A stretch of 64,000 nucleotides of DNA from Oasisia sp. SBJ-2009 (Eukaryota; Annelida; Polychaeta; Sabellida; Siboglinidae), in contig OZ024856.1 in NCBI GenBank assembly GCA_964017155.1, positions 1,266,201-1,330,200 on the forward strand. The letters are read 5' to 3'. Numbering within the stretch: position 1 is the first letter of the stretch; each line of letters starts with the position of its first letter. The position numbers and the translations under genes were made by a program. Shown piece after piece: positions 1-13,100 of the stretch. The notes below the pieces were generated by a model. That model had not been told where the DNA came from, ran no database searches, and saw nothing but the letters and a program-made list of their open reading frames with translations.

Positions 1-985
1 ACACACGAACACACAGTGGGAACATACAAACACACAGTGGGAACATACAAACACACAGTGGGAACATACAAACACACAGTGGGAACACACAAGCACACAG
101 TGGGAACACACAAGCACACAGTGGGAACACACAAACACACAGTGGGAACACACAAGCACACAGTGGGAACACACAAACACACAGTGGGAACACACAAACA
201 CACAGTGGGAACACACAAACACACAGCGACAACACACAAACACACAGTGGGAACACACGAACACACAGTGGGAACATACAAACACACAGTGGGAACATAC
301 AAACACACAGTGGGAACATACAAACACACAGTGGGAACACACAAGCACACAGTGGGAACACACAAACACACAGTGGGAACATACAAACACACAGTGGGAA
401 CATACAAACACACAGTGGGAACACACAAGCACACAGTGGGAACACACAAGCACACAGTGGGAACACACAAACACACAGTGGGAACATACAAACACACAGT
501 GGGAACATACAAACACACAGTGGGAACACACAAACACACAGTGGGAACACACAAGCACACAGTGGGAACACACAAACACACAGTGGGAACATACAAACAC
601 ACAGTGGGAACATACAAACACACAGTGGGAACATACAAACACACAGTGGGAACACACAAACACACAGTGGGAACACACAAGCACACAGTGGGAACACACA
701 AGCACACAGTGGGAACACACAAACACACAGTGGGAACATACAAACACACAGTGGGAACACACAAACACACAGTGGGAACACACAAGCACACAGTGGGAAC
801 ACACAAGCACACAGTGGGAACACACAAGCACACAGTGGGAACACACAAACACACAGTGGCAACACATGAACACACAGTGGGAAGACACTAACACACAGTG
901 GAAACACATGAACACACAGTGCGAACACACGAACACACAGTGGGAACACACAAACACACAGTGGCAACACACAAACACATGCTCA
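1..985. repeat. 21-bp minisatellite in dynein intron
   Basis: About 45 copies, core GTGGGAACACACAAACACAC, with variants ACATACAAAC and ACACACAAGC. Continues off the left edge. On the transcribed (minus) strand it is rich in U and G. Confidence 0.95.
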
Positions 986-1300
986 AATGAAACACAAAAA
1001 TTCACAGGCACGCACGCACACATGCACACATGCACACACGCACGCGAACACACATACACACAGCGAGAGGGAACACACAAACATATGTGCAAAGGAAATA
1101 CACAAACATCTGTGCAAAGGGAACACACAAACACATGTGCAAAGGGAACACATAAACACATGCACAATGGCAACACACAAACACCAACAGAGAGGGAACA
1201 GACACACACGCATGCCGGCATGCATGCATGCATGCATGCATGCACACACACACATCAAACCAAATTGAGAATACAGAAACACATGCAGAGAGGGAACATG
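986..1300. repeat. Degenerate GAACACACAAACA repeats and GCAT runs
   Basis: Decayed units related to the 21-bp array, with (GCAT)n at about 1211-1242. No gene seen. Confidence 0.8.
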
Positions 1301-1695
1301 CACATACACACACATACACACACATACACACACATACACACACACATACACACACATACACACACATACACACACATACACACACATACACACACATACA
1401 CACACACATACACACACATACACACACATACACACACATACACACACATACACACACATACACACACATACACACACATACACACATACACACATACACA
1501 CACATACACACATACACACATACACACACACATACACACACATACACACACATACACACACATACACACACATACACACACATACACACACATACACACA
1601 CATACACACACATACACACACATACACACACATACACACACACATACACACACATACACACACACATACACACACATACACACACATACACATAT
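1301..1695. repeat. CA/CACATA microsatellite
   Basis: Almost pure ACACACAT-type repeats for about 390 bases. Source of spurious long open frames on both strands. Confidence 0.97.
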
Positions 1696-1819
1696 AGTGT
1701 CAATGGGAACATATAAACACATGGATGATGGGAACACAAACACACAAAAACAGCCATAGAGAACATACAATGGTGATTGAGAACAGGGTCAACGGAAACG
1801 TATAATCACTTGGTGATCG

Positions 1820-3031
1820 AAAACACACAAGCACTGAGAACACACAATCACTGAGAACACACAAGCACTGAGAACACACAAGCACTGAGAACACACAATC
1901 ACTGAGAACACACAATCATGAGAACACACAATCATGAGAACACACAAGCACTGAGAACACACAATCATGAGAACACACAAGCACTGAGAACACACAATCA
2001 CTGAGAACACACAATCATGAGAACACACAATCACTGAGAACACACAATCATGAGAACACACAAGCACTGAGAACACACAAGCACTGAGAACACACAATCA
2101 TGAGAACACACAATCACTGAGAACACACAATCATGAGAACACACAAGCACTGAGAACACACAATCATGAGAACACACAAGCACTGAGAACACACAATCAT
2201 GAGAACACACAAGCACTGAGAACACACAATCATGAGAACACACAAGCACTGAGAACGCACAATCATGAGAACACACAAGCACTGAGAACACACAATCATG
2301 AGAACACACAAGCACTGAGAACACACAATCACTGAGAACACACAAGCACTGAGAACACACAATCACTGAGAACACACAATCACTGAGAACACACAATCAC
2401 TAAGAACACACAATCACTGAGAACACACAATCACTGAGAACACACAATCACTGAGAACACACAATCACTGAGAACACACAATCATTGAGAACACACAATC
2501 ACTGAGAACACACAATCACTGAGAACACACAAGCACTGAGAACACACAATCACTGAGAACACACAAGCACTGAGAACACACAATCACTGAGAACACACAA
2601 TCACTGAGAACACACAAGCACTGAGAACACACAATCACTGAGAACACACAATCACTGAGAACACACAATCACTGAGAACACACAATCACTGAGAACACAC
2701 AATCACTGAGAACACACAATCACTGAGAACACACAATCACTGAGAACACACAATCACTGAGAACACACAATCACTGAGAACACACAATCACTGAGAACAC
2801 ACAATCACTGAGAACACACAATCATTGAGAACACACAATCACTGAGAACACACAATCACTGAGAACACACAATCACTGAGAACACACAATCACTGAGAAC
2901 ACACAATCACTGAGAACACACAATCACTGAGAACACACAATCACTGAGAACACACAATCACTGAGAACACACAATCACTGAGAACACACAATCACTGAGA
3001 ACACACAATCACTGAGAACACACAATCACTG
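1820..3031. repeat. 15- and 17-bp minisatellite next to the exon 16 donor
   Basis: About 70 units: GAACACACAATCACTGA (17 bp), with a 15-bp variant ending CATGA in 1910-2310. Homogeneous near 2530-3030, mixed further away. It stops about 18 bases from the donor of dynein exon 16. Confidence 0.95.
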
Positions 3032-3048
3032 ATGACACAATAACTTAC

Positions 3049-3179
3049 AAACAGTTTCCTCAAATTGCCAGATGGTGTCTGTGAAGCCTGTCCTCATCTC
3101 ATCCACTGTGGGAGACAGCACAACGGAGGAGGCTGTGACATTGGGGACACTGGACTTGCGTCTGACTACTTCACTTTGT
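3049..3179 (-). CDS. Dynein-like gene, exon 16
   Basis: Acceptor ttcaaag|ACAAAG, donor GTTT|GTAAGT. Encodes [20 protein letters not shown], then [20 protein letters not shown]. The LSP-x-x-DE-x motif resembles a conserved dynein stem helix. It is the last exon seen; the following intron is occupied by arrays down to base 1. Confidence 0.65.
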
Positions 3180-6100
3180 CTTTGAACGTAAAACACACAA
3201 AACATCAATTTGAGATATAATCATTTGTGAGAATGTCTTATAAGTGATTGAATGCAATGAAAGGGTTTTTTCGTTCATGTTATTTACCTCTCAAGAAACT
3301 TGTTTTCGTTGTTCATATATTTTTGCTGCATCTCACAAATATATGGTTGCTTAGTCACACAAAACTGTGTTGAGTAATACTGAAAATCTGATAACATACA
3401 CCTGAATTAAACAATATTATTTTTAAAACAATTAACTATCTTATTCAGGAACAACACACCAAAGTGTTTGGATGTGTTAAAACTTGTTCTCACAGTAACG
3501 CCCTCTGGAGGGAGGCAGGTCCCCTCCTGTGTCCTCAAGGCGAGGGAAAGATGTGATGGAAAAACATATGATATCAGAAACCCCAGTGCCCGAGATGAGA
3601 TACTACTACATTATGACCATAGACAGAAGCCCTAGTAATGAAGTTTATTTATGTTTATATTGTATTTAGATATCAAGACTGTTAAGTGTGGTAGAGATCT
3701 AGAAGAGAGAGTGGTACCTGCTGTCAACCTCCTTGACGTTGAATCTGTTCCCTCCTTCTAAGTCTTCTTGTTCCATCTCATCTGAGGATTCCTCCGAATC
3801 TTCTCCATCAGTATTGTCACTCTCTAAACATTCCCAGAGAAGATTAACCCTTTAGACCCCGTGATGGGTTTAATTAAGTACTGTCAATTCTCAAAAGTGC
3901 TGCATACATTCACCAAGATACATTTTCAAATGGCACTAACTCTACAAATGCAACGTAACGACATATAAACTATACACTCAGTACACAACAAATAGACCTA
4001 GCTATAAAATTACATGTGACATAAAGGTTTCTGCAAAAATGACGTATTACAAAATATACTATAATGAACAACAACGAAAACAATTTAACAAGTATTTATT
4101 CCTTACCATATTCTGGTTCGTTGAAAGTGACAGCCTTTTTGGTGTCATCCGTAGTGCCGGCGGTTCCCTCTTGCAGTGCCCTCTGATCAATGCTAATTTT
4201 TGGAGTCGCAGACAGATTCATTTTGCTGTGACGAGGGTGACGATGTTTTACTTCGACTACCTTCGGCAGAGACAGGACGAGTTGGACGGACAGTACTGGC
4301 TCCGGCATCTGGACAACTCGACTGCCTTGGTTGATCTCATCCAACAGCTGCAAGCAACAACACTCTACATTAAACGTGAACCCTCCACACTAAACATGAA
4401 CCCTCCACACTAAACATGAACCCTCCACACTAAACATGAACCCTCCACACTAAACATGAACCCTCCACACTAAACATGAACCCTCCGCATTAAACACGAA
4501 CCCTCCACACTAAACACAAACCCTCCACATTAAACATGAACCCTCCACACTAAACATGAACCCTCCACACTAAACATGAACCCTCCACACTAAACATGAA
4601 CCCTCCGCATTAAACATGAACCCTCCACACTAAACATGAACCATCCACATTAAACATGAACCCTCCACACTAAACATGAACCCTCCACACTAAACATGAA
4701 CCCTCCACACTAAACATGAACCCTCCGCATTAAACATGAACCCTCCACACTAAACATGAACCCTCCACATTAAACATGAACCCTCCACACTAAACATGAA
4801 CCCTCCACATTAAACATGAACCTTCCACATTAAACATGAACCCTCCACATTAAACATGAACCCTCCACATTAAACATGAACCCTCCACATTAAACATGAA
4901 CCCTCCACACTAAACATGAACCCTCCACATTAAACATGAACCCTCCACATTAAACATGAACCCTCCACATTAAACATGAACCCTCCACACTAAACATGAA
5001 CCCTCCACACTAAACATGAACCCTCCACATTAAACATGAACCCTCCACATTAAAAATGAACCCTCCACACTAAACATGAACCCTCCACATTAAACATGAA
5101 CCCTCCACATTAAACATGCCAGGCCAGGCCATAGAACTTGACTTGACCAAATGCAAGGCTTCACCACATGTTTCATCTCATTCATTAATCAACCATAAAA
5201 TATTAACAGAATAGATTCTTTATGAGATAGATTATTTTAATTTAATCATCAACTTTTTTACATAAAATAGTACACCATTATATGAAACTCCAACAAGTCA
5301 TGAAAGAAATATTTGACACCACAACTGACCTCGTCTATATCGATGGACTCATGAACTGACTCAACCTTATCAAAGTCAAACTCTGGCGGAATGTAGGCAT
5401 CCTTCTTTGTGTCCACCTTGTGGTGAATGTGGGAACCACTGGAGTGCTTGCGGTGGGCCACTGATGAGGACATGCTTGACGTCATTGAACTGAAATATTG
5501 TCATTGTCATTTTATTTAAATAAATGATTAAAAATATTATTTTATAATAATAAACCCCCTCCTAGTGATGTTTATCTCATTCAATATGACTTATCACATA
5601 ATCATATGATTAGGAAAAAAGTTAATAGATTCTTCAGTTACTGTGAATCTACATTCCATATAAAAGAAAGGAAATGGTTTGTTAGCATATTTTTTCAAAT
5701 ATTTCAAGAACGCCTCCTTGCATGCACCCATACAGTCTTGTTTCATGGCACAGTTGAGCAGCGCTTGAGAGGACAAAGAGTAGACATGATCTGTGTGATT
5801 TGGGGTCTACAAACCACCTACTGGGTGGTCTGTTTGCTGAGTGTCTGGCGTCCTGGCTTTGGGCTGAAGGTGACTGTCTTGCGAGATGTGAAAGACTCTG
5901 ATGAACTGACAGACTCCTCATCAGAATCCTACGGGGAAACATGTGGCATTAATTATTTATTGAATGATGGAATATTAAAATTTAATGAGAACATTAAATT
6001 GATTATGCATAAAACTTGTTTTAATGTTTCGCTGAAAGTGTTCACTCATTCAAGAATCAAGGACTGTTTTTATAAAACATGACATAAATTGGACATCCAT

Positions 6101-9100
6101 AACATAGTGCTGGAAACCATTTACTTAAGTCCTACATTTAAAGCCAAATAGTTCAGGGAGTTTTTAAAAGGTTTTTCTTCATTAATGCTACTTTCAAACA
6201 TCTTCTTGAGGTTAAGCCAAGGTCAGGGGATGATCACAACAGTAGAATGAAGACCTTTTCTTTACTATAAACCATTCTGAAAAGTCGCATACCATATAAT
6301 TATAAAACACACATGTGGGAGGGGAAGTGACCCAGGAGTGACCCGGAAGTGACCCGGGAGTGACCCGGGAGTGACCCGGGAGTGACCCGGGAGTGACCCG
6401 GGAGTGACCCGGGAGTGACCCGGGAGTGACCCGGAGAAAGAGTGTGAATAAGTCCTGCAATGGGACCCGAGGTGAGTCTTGTGTAAACCTGCACACTTAC
6501 ATCATCCAGTGACACACTTACATCATCCAGTGACACACTTACATCATCCAGTGACACACTTACATCATCCAGTGACACACTTACATCATCCAGTGACACA
6601 CTTACATCATCCAGAGACACACTTACATCATCCAGTGACACACTTACATCATCCAGTGACACACTTACATCATCCAGTGACACACTTACATCATCCAGTG
6701 ACACACTTACATCATCCAGTGACACACTTACATCATCCAGTGACACACTTACATCATCCAGTGACACACTTACATCATCCAGTGACACACTTACATCATC
6801 CAGTGACACACTTACATCATCCAGTGACACACTTACATCATCCAGTGACAAACTTACATCATCCAGTGACACACTTACATCATCCAGTGACACACTTACA
6901 TCATCCAGTGACACACTTACATCATCCAGTGACACACTTACATCATCCAGTGACACACTTACATCATCCAGTGACACACAAACATCATCCAGTGACACAC
7001 TTACATCATCCAGTGACACACTTACATCATCCAGTGACACACAAACATCATCCAGTGACACACTTACATCATCCAGTGACACACTTACATCATCCAGTGA
7101 CACACTTACATCATCCAGTGACACACAAACATCATCCAGTGACACACTTACATCATCCAGTGACACACAAACTTCATCCAGTGACACATTTACATCATCC
7201 AGTGACACACTTACATCATCCAGTGACACACTTATATCATCCAGTGACACATGTACATCATCCAGTGATAAACGTACATCATCCAGTGACACACTTACAT
7301 CATCCAGTGACATACGTACATCATCCAGTGACACACAAACATCATCCAGTGACACACTTACATCATCCAGTGACACACTTACATCATCCAGTGACACACT
7401 TACATCATCCAGTGACACACTTACATCATCCAGTGACATACTAACATCATCCAGTGATACACTTACATCATCCAGTGACACACTTATATCATCCAGTGAC
7501 ACACGTACATCATCCACTGACACATTTACATCATCCAGTGACACACTTACATCATCCAGTGACACACTTACATCATCCAGTGACACACGTACATCATCCA
7601 GTGACACACATATATCATCCAGTGACATACTTACATCATCCAGTGACACACTTACATCATCCAGTGACACACTTACATCATCCAGTGACACACTTATGTC
7701 ATCCAGTGACACATTTACATCATCCAGTGACACACGTACATCATCCAGTGACACACTTACATCATCCAGTGACACACTTACTTCATCCAGTGACACACGT
7801 ACATCATACAGTGGCACACTTACATCATCCAATGACACACTTACATCATCCAGTGACACACGTACATCATCCAGTGACACACTTACATCATACAGTGGCA
7901 CACTTACATCATCCAGTGACACACTTACATCATCCAGTGACACACTTACATCATCCAGTGACACACGAACATCATACAGTGATACACTTACATCATCCAG
8001 TGACACACGAACATCATCCAGTGACACACGTACATCATCCAGTGACACACTTGCATCATCCAGTGACACACGTACATCATCCAGTGACACACTTGCATCA
8101 TCCAGTGAAACATTTGCATCATCCAGTGACACACTTACATTATCCAGTGACACACATACATCATCCAGTGACACACGTACATCATACAGTGATACACTTA
8201 CATCATCCAGTGACACACTTACATCATCCAGTGACACACTTACATTATCCAGTGACACACTTACATCATCCAGTGACACACGTACATCATACAGTGACAC
8301 ACTTACATCATACAGTGACACACTTACATCATCCAGTGACAAGCCAATTGTGAATGAATTGTTGACAAACGTCAGTAGCCGACTGGTTGCCGTGACAACC
8401 AGTCTCCGTAGCAACTCCAGCATGACGTAGTCGATCAGTTTGAGGAAGTATGACAGACGATTTAGGATCTTGCGCCACTCAGTGATCTGGGCATACGTTG
8501 GTTTCGATGCTGTAACAGCACAATCAGAACTGACACTGACCTTTAAATTGTGCATACACAACAGCACAACAGTACAGTGAAATTTAATAAAAGATAAATA
8601 ATGAAAATCTATGTTTAGGTAGACATGTCTAAAGAAAGAATCCAAGAGACAAGATTTGCTTCTGCAAGGTTCAAATTAAAATGTACAAAACTGCACTAAT
8701 TCATCATGTGAATTAATTTAGTATAATTTGATTCTTTATGCAAGGATAACACTCAGGCAGGCATGGAAACAGGCACACACATTGATGTAGACGTCCACAG
8801 ACAAACACACACCTATGTTTACAGACACTCCTGAACCAATGGAAAGTGTCATAGCTCCCAAAACACCAGGTACATTATCATTCTTACTTCTCCAACTTAT
8901 CAACCAATTTCCACAAACACAGGTGTAGCTGGGGCAGGTGGGTGGGAACCTCAAACACAGCTACTGATGCTATGAACACACTAAATTAAACATAGAAGAG
9001 TAACTGCTATAAGTATTAGAACATAAAACAGACAATTCAAATACAAATAGCACATTAACAAATATGTCAACAAGCCAATACCTTTCTCTCTTGCCCACAT

Positions 9101-10009
9101 TCGGAGCAATGCCCAAATAAAAGGCATTTGACTTGCTTCATAATGCCATACTTAATATATACCATGACTCCATGCTCATCAAATCTTGGCCACATCATCT
9201 CTAAATGTTTGGGCAATAGTTGTTCGAGTGTCTCGTCCCCCTTTAACTTACATGGTTCCTCCTCTGTCTTGTAGACTGGGATCTTTCCATATTTGGAGTT
9301 GATTGAGTAGAGGATTTCTGGAGGTCCTTTCATCTTCTTTGTGGTGGTCTTCGTTCCTTCCACTTTGGGGCCCTCTGTCTCTGTTGTCTCAGGGTGAATT
9401 CCCACAGTCACACCCTCCAGCTCAGCCACCGTCTACAAGGCATAGTATCAGGTACAAAATACAAACTACAATATCAAACAACATGTCACAGTATCATATT
9501 ACCTGTCACAGTATCATACTACCTGTCACAATATATATCATACTACCTGTCATAGTATCATACTACCTGTCACAGTATCATACTACCTGTCACAGTATCA
9601 TACTACCTGTCACAATATCACACTACCTGTCACAGTATCATATTACCTGTCACAGTATCATACTACCTGTCAAAATATATATCATACTACCTGTCATAGT
9701 ATCATACTACCTGTCACAGTATCATACTACCTGTCACAATATATATCATACTACCTGTCATTGTATCATACTACCTGTCACAGTATCATACTACCTGTCA
9801 CAATATCACACTACATTGTAGTATCATACCACATGTCATAGTATCATATTACATGTTATAGTATCACACTACATATCACAGTATCATACTACATGCCATA
9901 GCATCAGTCTACTAATTGTAGTCTACACATCATAGCGCAACAACACAAGCCACAGTATTAATTTACCAGAGCTACAGGTAATACTAAACAGTACATAATA
10001 TATATACAT

Positions 10010-10107
<98 letters not shown>

Positions 10108-13100
10108 GAGGGGATTCATTGATTTAAATTTTAGATATTAGAATCTCGAGTGAGTGCCAACGTAACATGCTCTATCATGTATCTAGAGGCAAATGCATCT
10201 AGAGGTAAGACAGGTCAATGTGCATGCTCATGTGGCAAAAGTGGAAAATGTAACAAATGTCTTACGTTATGGCAGTGTTTACTAACACTACTCTGGTGCT
10301 GTAGGATGACAATCATTTTATTATAAGAGGAGCATGTATTTATGCATGTTATGTTAATACAGCCATTTTTGATCATAATAAATCTTGCATCCCTCCCCAT
10401 GCACTGGTGGGGTGATGCTGAGAGCAGACACACGCCAGGTCTTAGGGTACGTTGGGAACTAATGAGACCACCCACTAGACAGACCAGTGGTGTCCTAAGT
10501 ACTGACCACACAAGCCTGCCAGACAATGTCGATGACCGTGTCCCACAGAGCGGTCAGCTGCCTCAGTGCCGCCTCCCGCTGCAGTCGCTGGGCGTCCAAG
10601 AACTCATCCAGTGTCCAGGTGACTGAGCTGTCCACCTTGACCAGTGACACCGCCGCCTCCCCCCGGCCCAGGCCGTCAGTGCTGCTGGACGCCGCCTCAC
10701 ACAGGGAGCGGATGTGGAGCAGGCAGCCCAGGAGCACCTCATTGCTCTTGAACAGAATGCGGTGCAGCACCACCCTGTGTGGAGCACACGGCGCAACAGT
10801 CAGCACAGGTCAACCTCCCTGTACAGTCAGCACAGGTCAACCTCCCTGTACAGTCAGCACAGGTCAACCTCCCTGTACAGTCAGCACAGTTCAACCTCCC
10901 TGTACAGTCAGCACAGTTCAACCTCCCTGTACAGTCAACACAGTTCAACCTCCATGTACAGTCAACACAGTTCAACCTCCCTGTACAGTCAGCACAGTTC
11001 AACCTCCCTGAACAGTCAACACAGGTCAACCTCCCTGTACAGTCAGCACAGTTCAACCTCCCTGTACAGTCAGCACAGTTCAACCTCCATGTACAGTCAA
11101 CACAGTTCAACCTCCCTGTACAGTCAACACAGTTCAACCTCCCTGTACAGTCAGCACAGTTCAACCTCCATGTACAGTCAGCACAGTTCAACCTACCTGT
11201 ACAGTCAGTCACTATCTTGCACTAGCACCATCCAACATTACATCTAAAGTTTTCTAAACAGTAAATCACGTGGATGCTCCACACACTGGCTTCTTTATGG
11301 ATATCTTTTTCTGGGATATTTGATCCTATTGTTGTACTTCCAACAAATAAGACAATTAAATATAATATATAATGTAAAATGCAATAAATGACAGTAAATG
11401 CTTATGATAAACTACATTGTATATTTTAAAAATAAATCAAATGTTTTTATTCTCACAATAGCATCTACCCACACACATATAACACAAGTTATATTAACAA
11501 GTTTTTAGTCATCCCAGACTATCAAATAACAAATAATTTTGAACATAATTACACAAAACACATCAGTGACCATCATCATACCAGTGTACACGGCACCCAA
11601 TTACCTGGTGCCAGTGTACACATCACCCAATTACCTGGTGTCAGTGTACACATCACCCAATTACCTGGTGCCTGTGTACACATCACCCAATTACCTGGTG
11701 CCAGTGTACACTTCACCCAATTACCTGGTGTCAGTGTACACATCATCCAATTACCTGGTGCCAGTGTACACTTCACCCAATTACCTGGTGTCAGTGTACA
11801 CATCACCCAATTACCTGGTGCCAGTGTACACTTCACCCAATTACTTGGTGCCAGTGTACAGATCACCCAATTACCTGGTGCCAGTGTACACATCACCGAA
11901 TTACCTGGTGCCAGTGTACACATCACCCAATTACCTGGTGCCAGTGTACAAATCACCCAATTACCTGGTGCCAGTGTACACATCACCCAATTACCTGGTG
12001 CCAGTGTATACATCAGCCAATTACCTGGTGCCAGTGTACACATCACCCAATTACCTGGTGCCAGTGTACACTTCACCCAATTACCTCGTGCCAGTGTACA
12101 AATCACCCAGTTACCTGGTGCCAGTGTACACATCACCCAATTACCTGGTGCCAGTGTACACATCACCCAATTACCTGGTGCCAGTGTACACATCACCCAA
12201 TTACCTGGTGCCAGTGTACACATCACTCAATTACCTGGTGCCAGTGTACACATCACCCAATTACCTGGTGCCAGTGTACACATCACCCAGTTACCTCGTG
12301 CCAGTGTACACATCACCCAATTACCTGGTGCCAGTGTACACATCACCCAGTTACCTCGTGCCAGTGTACACATCACCCAATTACCTGGTGCCAGTGTACA
12401 CATCACCCAATTACCTCGTGCCAGTGTTCTTGTGCCTTCGGATGTTGTTCTTCCATATGGTAAATGACTTCCAAATTCTAAAAACGACAGCGTTAACATG
12501 AATATTTTTAAATAAAAAAAATTGGTTTAACAATAGTGTTACAAACAAGTCATAACACCACAAAACTGGAATTGGGTGAGATGCTCTTCTGCAAGAGGCT
12601 CGTATGGTGGGCGCCCTGAATCACAAAAACAACATATGTCTTCTGTTTGCTGCCAAACTGCCACCTGTGTCATGCGCATGTTTCACACACGGTGTTAGTA
12701 CATACTTGTTAGTTTCATTCATAATTGACAAGTGTCTTATGTAAGGAGGCTGCCATTATTTTAATGATGTAACTCAGAAACACGTTAAATTTGTCCATGT
12801 TGTGTACTTTTCAAATATGAATGAAACACCCACTGTCTGTGCAAGAAACAGTCCAACTGGTGACTCATTTTTACCCATTTGAACCATGGAAAATGTCTTG
12901 AAATATCAGTTTTATTATAATATTGTTATTGCAATTGTGATTGCAACCAGATCTGGCAGGCCTTCATGTCATGTCATGTCATGTCATGTCATGTCATGTC
13001 ATGTCATGTCATGTCATGTCATGTCATGTCATGTCATGTCATGTCATGTCATGTCATGTCATGTCATGTCATGTCATGTCATGTCATGTCATGTCATGTC

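Noticed and set aside
1..985. Telomeric or subtelomeric repeat
   Set aside because: The unit does not resemble TTAGGG-type repeats and the array lies inside a gene.
16..2396. Long frames of HTVGTHK, HTYTHI and CVLSD repeats
   Set aside because: Repeat artefacts on both strands within an intron.
5606..6082. A 158-residue plus-strand frame
   Set aside because: It is antisense to dynein exon 12 and flanking introns; the minus strand has proper splice sites.
6300..8645. A 781-residue open frame on the minus strand
   Set aside because: Only its first 60 or so residues (exon 11) look like a protein; the rest is the 21-bp array and a frame opened by repetition. Kept only as a possible exon extension.
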